Shown: positions 5,688 to 7,839 of the stretch, one piece after another
Layout of the letters: every line of letters starts with the position of its first letter
How positions within the stretch are numbered: position 1 is the stretch's first letter
DNA from: Rhodospirillales bacterium
Lineage (GTDB): Bacteria; Pseudomonadota; Alphaproteobacteria; Rhodospirillales; JAPHTL01
Direction: 5' to 3'
Assembly: GCA_026193355.1 (NCBI GenBank)
Contig: JAPHTL010000001.1
Coordinates: 1-7,839, forward strand
Length of the DNA: 7,839 bases
Notes under the pieces: generated by a model
What the model was told of the DNA's origin: nothing
Database searches by the model: none
What the model saw: only the letters and a program-made list of their open reading frames with translations
Program-made: the position numbers and the translations under genes

Positions 5688-6899
5688 CTAGTCACGGCTT
5701 TGCACAAGAACCCCATCGGCAATCCTGTCGCCCGGATTAAGCACGATGGATACGCCCTCATCCAAACCCGAAAGTATTTCAGCTTCCAGCCCGTTGCGAC
5801 GCCCAAGTTCAACCTGCCGCACCCGCGCGGCCCCTTCGTCATCCCGCGCGAAGACCGCCCATCCCTTTTCCGAACGGAACAGTGCGATCAGAGGAACCTT
5901 CAGGACGTTCCCTCCCTCCCAGAGAGCTACCCGAACACCGACCCGATACCCATGGCCAAGCGCCGACCAGTTTTCCGGGGGATCGGTGAAGTCGATCACG
6001 ACGTTGACCCGCTGCTCCTCTATCCCCAGAGCGGAGATCTTGGTGAATCCATAGGGTTCGACCCGTCGCACCCGGCCATTCAGAACGCCTTCTCCTCCCC
6101 ATTCGTCGATCAGCACCCGCATCCCCGGACGCACCTTCACGGCATCGGCCGAAAGCAGTTCCGCCTTGACCTCAAGGTCAGCAGGATTGCCAATTTCCAG
6201 AAGCGGCGACCCCGCCTGAACAACGCCTTCGCTTTCACGGAAAAGTCTAAGGATGCGACCGCTGACCGGCGCACGGATTGGTACGCAATCGCATGGCCCG
6301 TGCCTTTCGCGCGCCTCCGTCGGAGAGAGCAACTGCACCCGCGCCTGATCCAGTTCGAATTCACGCATCTGAAGTCCCGCGCGCGCCGTGCCCACCGCCG
6401 CCTTGCGTGTCCGGTAGAGGCGTTCGGCATCATCGAAGGCGCGGCGGGAAACGATTTCACGTTCAAACAGCATCCGGACCCGGTCCTGCTCACCCTTGGC
6501 GAAATCAAGCTCCGCCTCCGCCTTTTCCAGCTCCGCCGCCGCCAGGGCACGGGCCGCCTGTGCCGTTTGCACGGCGGCGCGGGCCTGGGCCTCGCTGCGC
6601 ACATCAAGAAACGCCGGATCAATGGGCTCGATCTCGGCCAGCACCGTTTCTCCCGCCGTGACGAGATCGCCCGCCTCGCTGTTGATACGAAGGACCCGCC
6701 CAGCGGTCGGAGCCGAAAGGGTATAGACGTCGCGGACGCGGGTTTCCCCGTCCTCGTTGACGGTAACCATCAACGGTCCGCGCGCCACGGTCCCAAGGTC
6801 GACGGGCAGGGGTTGCGGCTGAAAGGCGAATACGATGCCGCCAGCAAGCATCAGGGCCATCACCCCCCACATCACGATGCGTCGCCATTTCGGTTTCAT
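5688..6899 (-). CDS. Periplasmic adaptor subunit (HlyD/RND membrane fusion protein) of an ABC exporter
   Basis: This 403-residue protein should be anchored in the inner membrane by one N-terminal segment (about 9-26) with the rest in the periplasm, linking an inner-membrane pump to the outer envelope. The lipoyl-like domain comes in two halves, APTAGRVLRINSEAGDLVTA (63-82) and APVSGRILRLFRESEGVVQA (210-229). Between them, residues about 97-192 form a long Ala/Glu/Arg-rich coiled-coil hairpin. Beta-barrel and membrane-proximal domains follow, including ALGIEEQRVNVVIDF at about 290-304, a stretch typical of adaptors paired with FtsX-like permeases. The ATG follows GGGAGCGG nine or so bases upstream. 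It lies 55 nt after the permease gene on the same strand, so they probably form one operon. A Cys-Asp-Cys at 203-205, just before the second lipoyl half, is unusual. The substrate cannot be told from the sequence. Confidence 0.9.
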   Translation of the reverse strand: MKPKWRRIVMWGVMALMLAGGIVFAFQPQPLPVDLGTVARGPLMVTVNEDGETRVRDVYTLSAPTAGRVLRINSEAGDLVTAGETVLAEIEPIDPAFLDVRSEAQARAAVQTAQAARALAAAELEKAEAELDFAKGEQDRVRMLFEREIVSRRAFDDAERLYRTRKAAVGTARAGLQMREFELDQARVQLLSPTEARERHGPCDCVPIRAPVSGRILRLFRESEGVVQAGSPLLEIGNPADLEVKAELLSADAVKVRPGMRVLIDEWGGEGVLNGRVRRVEPYGFTKISALGIEEQRVNVVIDFTDPPENWSALGHGYRVGVRVALWEGGNVLKVPLIALFRSEKGWAVFARDDEGAARVRQVELGRRNGLEAEILSGLDEGVSIVLNPGDRIADGVLVQSRD

Positions 6900-6954
6900 G
6901 TCAGTCCGCTCCCGATCCCCAAATGGTCATTTCCCTGCATCCCCTTCGGGGCGC

Positions 6955-7839
6955 CTACTCCCAGGTCTTCAGAACAGCGATCATGTCCAGCCGGTCGACC
7001 GCCCGGCGAACGATCGCGGCGGACACCACGGCGGCCCCAAGCGCAAACAGCAGGGAAAGGCCGTAGGTCGACGGTTCGATCACGGGCGGAACGCGAAACA
7101 TCTCGGTATCGAAGCTGTCCGCGATCAACCACACAAGAAGCCGTCCGGTCAAACAGCCGAGCGGCATCGCTACAAAGGTTATCAATCCTACCTCGCCCAG
7201 CAGTATGTAGGAAACATCCGCCCTGCTGAATCCCAGCACCCGCATGGTCGCCAGTTCGCGGCCGCGCTCGGAAAGAGAAATTCTGGCGCTGTTGTAGACA
7301 ACCCCGATGACCAGAAAACAAGCGAAGACAACAAAGAAGGAAACGAAGATCAGCATCGTTTCGCCCATCGTCTTGTGAAAGACATCAATGGCCTGCTGCT
7401 TGATGGTCACCGCCGAGACCTGCGGCATGTTCTTGAGCGCGGCGAACAACTCGCCCTCTCGTTCCGGGTCGGTCAGAAGGTGGACGACGTTGACCACGGG
7501 CGCCTCATGCATGGCCCGGTTAAGCGCGCGGATATTCATGTAAAGCGGCGTCGCGATATCGGTATCGAAGACACCGGCCATCGGCAGGACCAGGGTCGGC
7601 TGCCGCCCGACGAGAACCTCGACCGTCACCGGGTCACCCACACTCACCCCGAGAATTTCGGCGAGGGAACGCGACAGGATCAAACCGTCTTCGGGAACCC
7701 TGACAATGCCGCTTGTGGCATCGAAGATCGGGTTGAGTGTGGCGTTCTCCGAAATGCCGATGATCGCCTCACGCCTTGACACGCCGTTGGCGCGGAGACG
7801 CACCGAAACAAACCGCGCCCCCTCCGCCGCCCGTACGCC
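6955..7839 (-). CDS. ABC transporter permease, FtsX-like family, C-terminal part
   Basis: The reading frame is open to the right edge, so the 294 residues seen are the C-terminal part of a longer protein. The first 150 or so residues look like the end of a periplasmic domain. Three membrane segments follow, at about 161-182, 210-238 and 258-277 of the visible part. Between the first two lies NSARISLSERGRELATMRVL, the cytoplasmic coupling region typical of FtsX/MacB/LolC permeases that contacts the ATPase. The protein ends MIAVLKTWE, also characteristic. A full protein of this family with two FtsX domains is about 780-850 residues. A GTG at 7803 could be mistaken for a start, but the frame continues upstream with family-like sequence. 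The adaptor gene follows after 55 nt; an ATPase gene is expected beyond the right edge. Confidence 0.9.
   Translation of the reverse strand, partial: GVRAAEGARFVSVRLRANGVSRREAIIGISENATLNPIFDATSGIVRVPEDGLILSRSLAEILGVSVGDPVTVEVLVGRQPTLVLPMAGVFDTDIATPLYMNIRALNRAMHEAPVVNVVHLLTDPEREGELFAALKNMPQVSAVTIKQQAIDVFHKTMGETMLIFVSFFVVFACFLVIGVVYNSARISLSERGRELATMRVLGFSRADVSYILLGEVGLITFVAMPLGCLTGRLLVWLIADSFDTEMFRVPPVIEPSTYGLSLLFALGAAVVSAAIVRRAVDRLDMIAVLKTWE

Noticed and set aside
6896..6940. Fourteen-codon frame between the permease and adaptor genes, ending in ATGA at the adaptor start
   Set aside because: It has no clear ribosome binding site, and ATGA overlaps arise easily when the second codon begins with A. 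The spacer is more simply an ordinary intra-operon gap.
6940..6955. Small CCCC-TTC-GGGG hairpin between the permease and adaptor genes
   Set aside because: The stem is only four base pairs with no T run. It is too weak to call a terminator within the probable operon.
5700..7229. A 509-codon open frame on the plus strand, antisense to the adaptor and permease genes
   Set aside because: It is the mirror of two genes with clear family signatures. Its product is rich in Arg, Pro and His with no recognisable domain, as expected from antisense frames in GC-rich coding DNA.

Overview
The window looks like ordinary, gene-dense chromosome from an alphaproteobacterium, most likely of the Rhodospirillales type. 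The GC content is moderately high, a class II DAHP synthase and an alphaproteobacterial-type OmpA-like lipoprotein are present, and cysS lies next to the start of a cimA-like gene. The genus cannot be read from the sequence. I see no mobile elements, CRISPR arrays, tRNA or rRNA genes, and no stretch over 200 bases without a gene.

Layout, left to right. (1) The left edge holds the first codons of a cimA-like gene (citramalate synthase), on the minus strand and running out of the window. (2) Divergent from it is a 169-aa helical protein of unknown function. Its last residues resemble the CheY-binding peptide of FliM. (3) Tail to tail with that gene is cysS, cysteinyl-tRNA synthetase, which begins at a TTG codon. 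(4) Divergent from cysS is a 271-aa protein of unknown function. (5) Tail to tail with that is a class II DAHP synthase, the entry step of aromatic amino acid synthesis. (6) A terminator hairpin and a second stem-loop follow a lipoprotein gene with an OmpA peptidoglycan-binding domain, on the minus strand. (7) A 171-bp spacer contains a perfect 16-bp AT-only palindrome and a consensus -10 box. (8) A minus-strand pair at the right edge encodes a periplasmic adaptor (HlyD/RND type) and, upstream of it, an FtsX-like ABC permease cut by the window end. Together they form part of an export or envelope ABC system whose ATPase should lie just beyond the right edge.

The genes serve separate jobs: amino acid synthesis and tRNA charging on the left, and cell envelope functions on the right. 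No clear new multi-gene system is visible. The points most worth a second look are the FliM-like tail of the 169-aa protein, the palindrome and -10 box in front of the lipoprotein gene, the two stem-loops behind it, and the start sites of cysS and the DAHP synthase.
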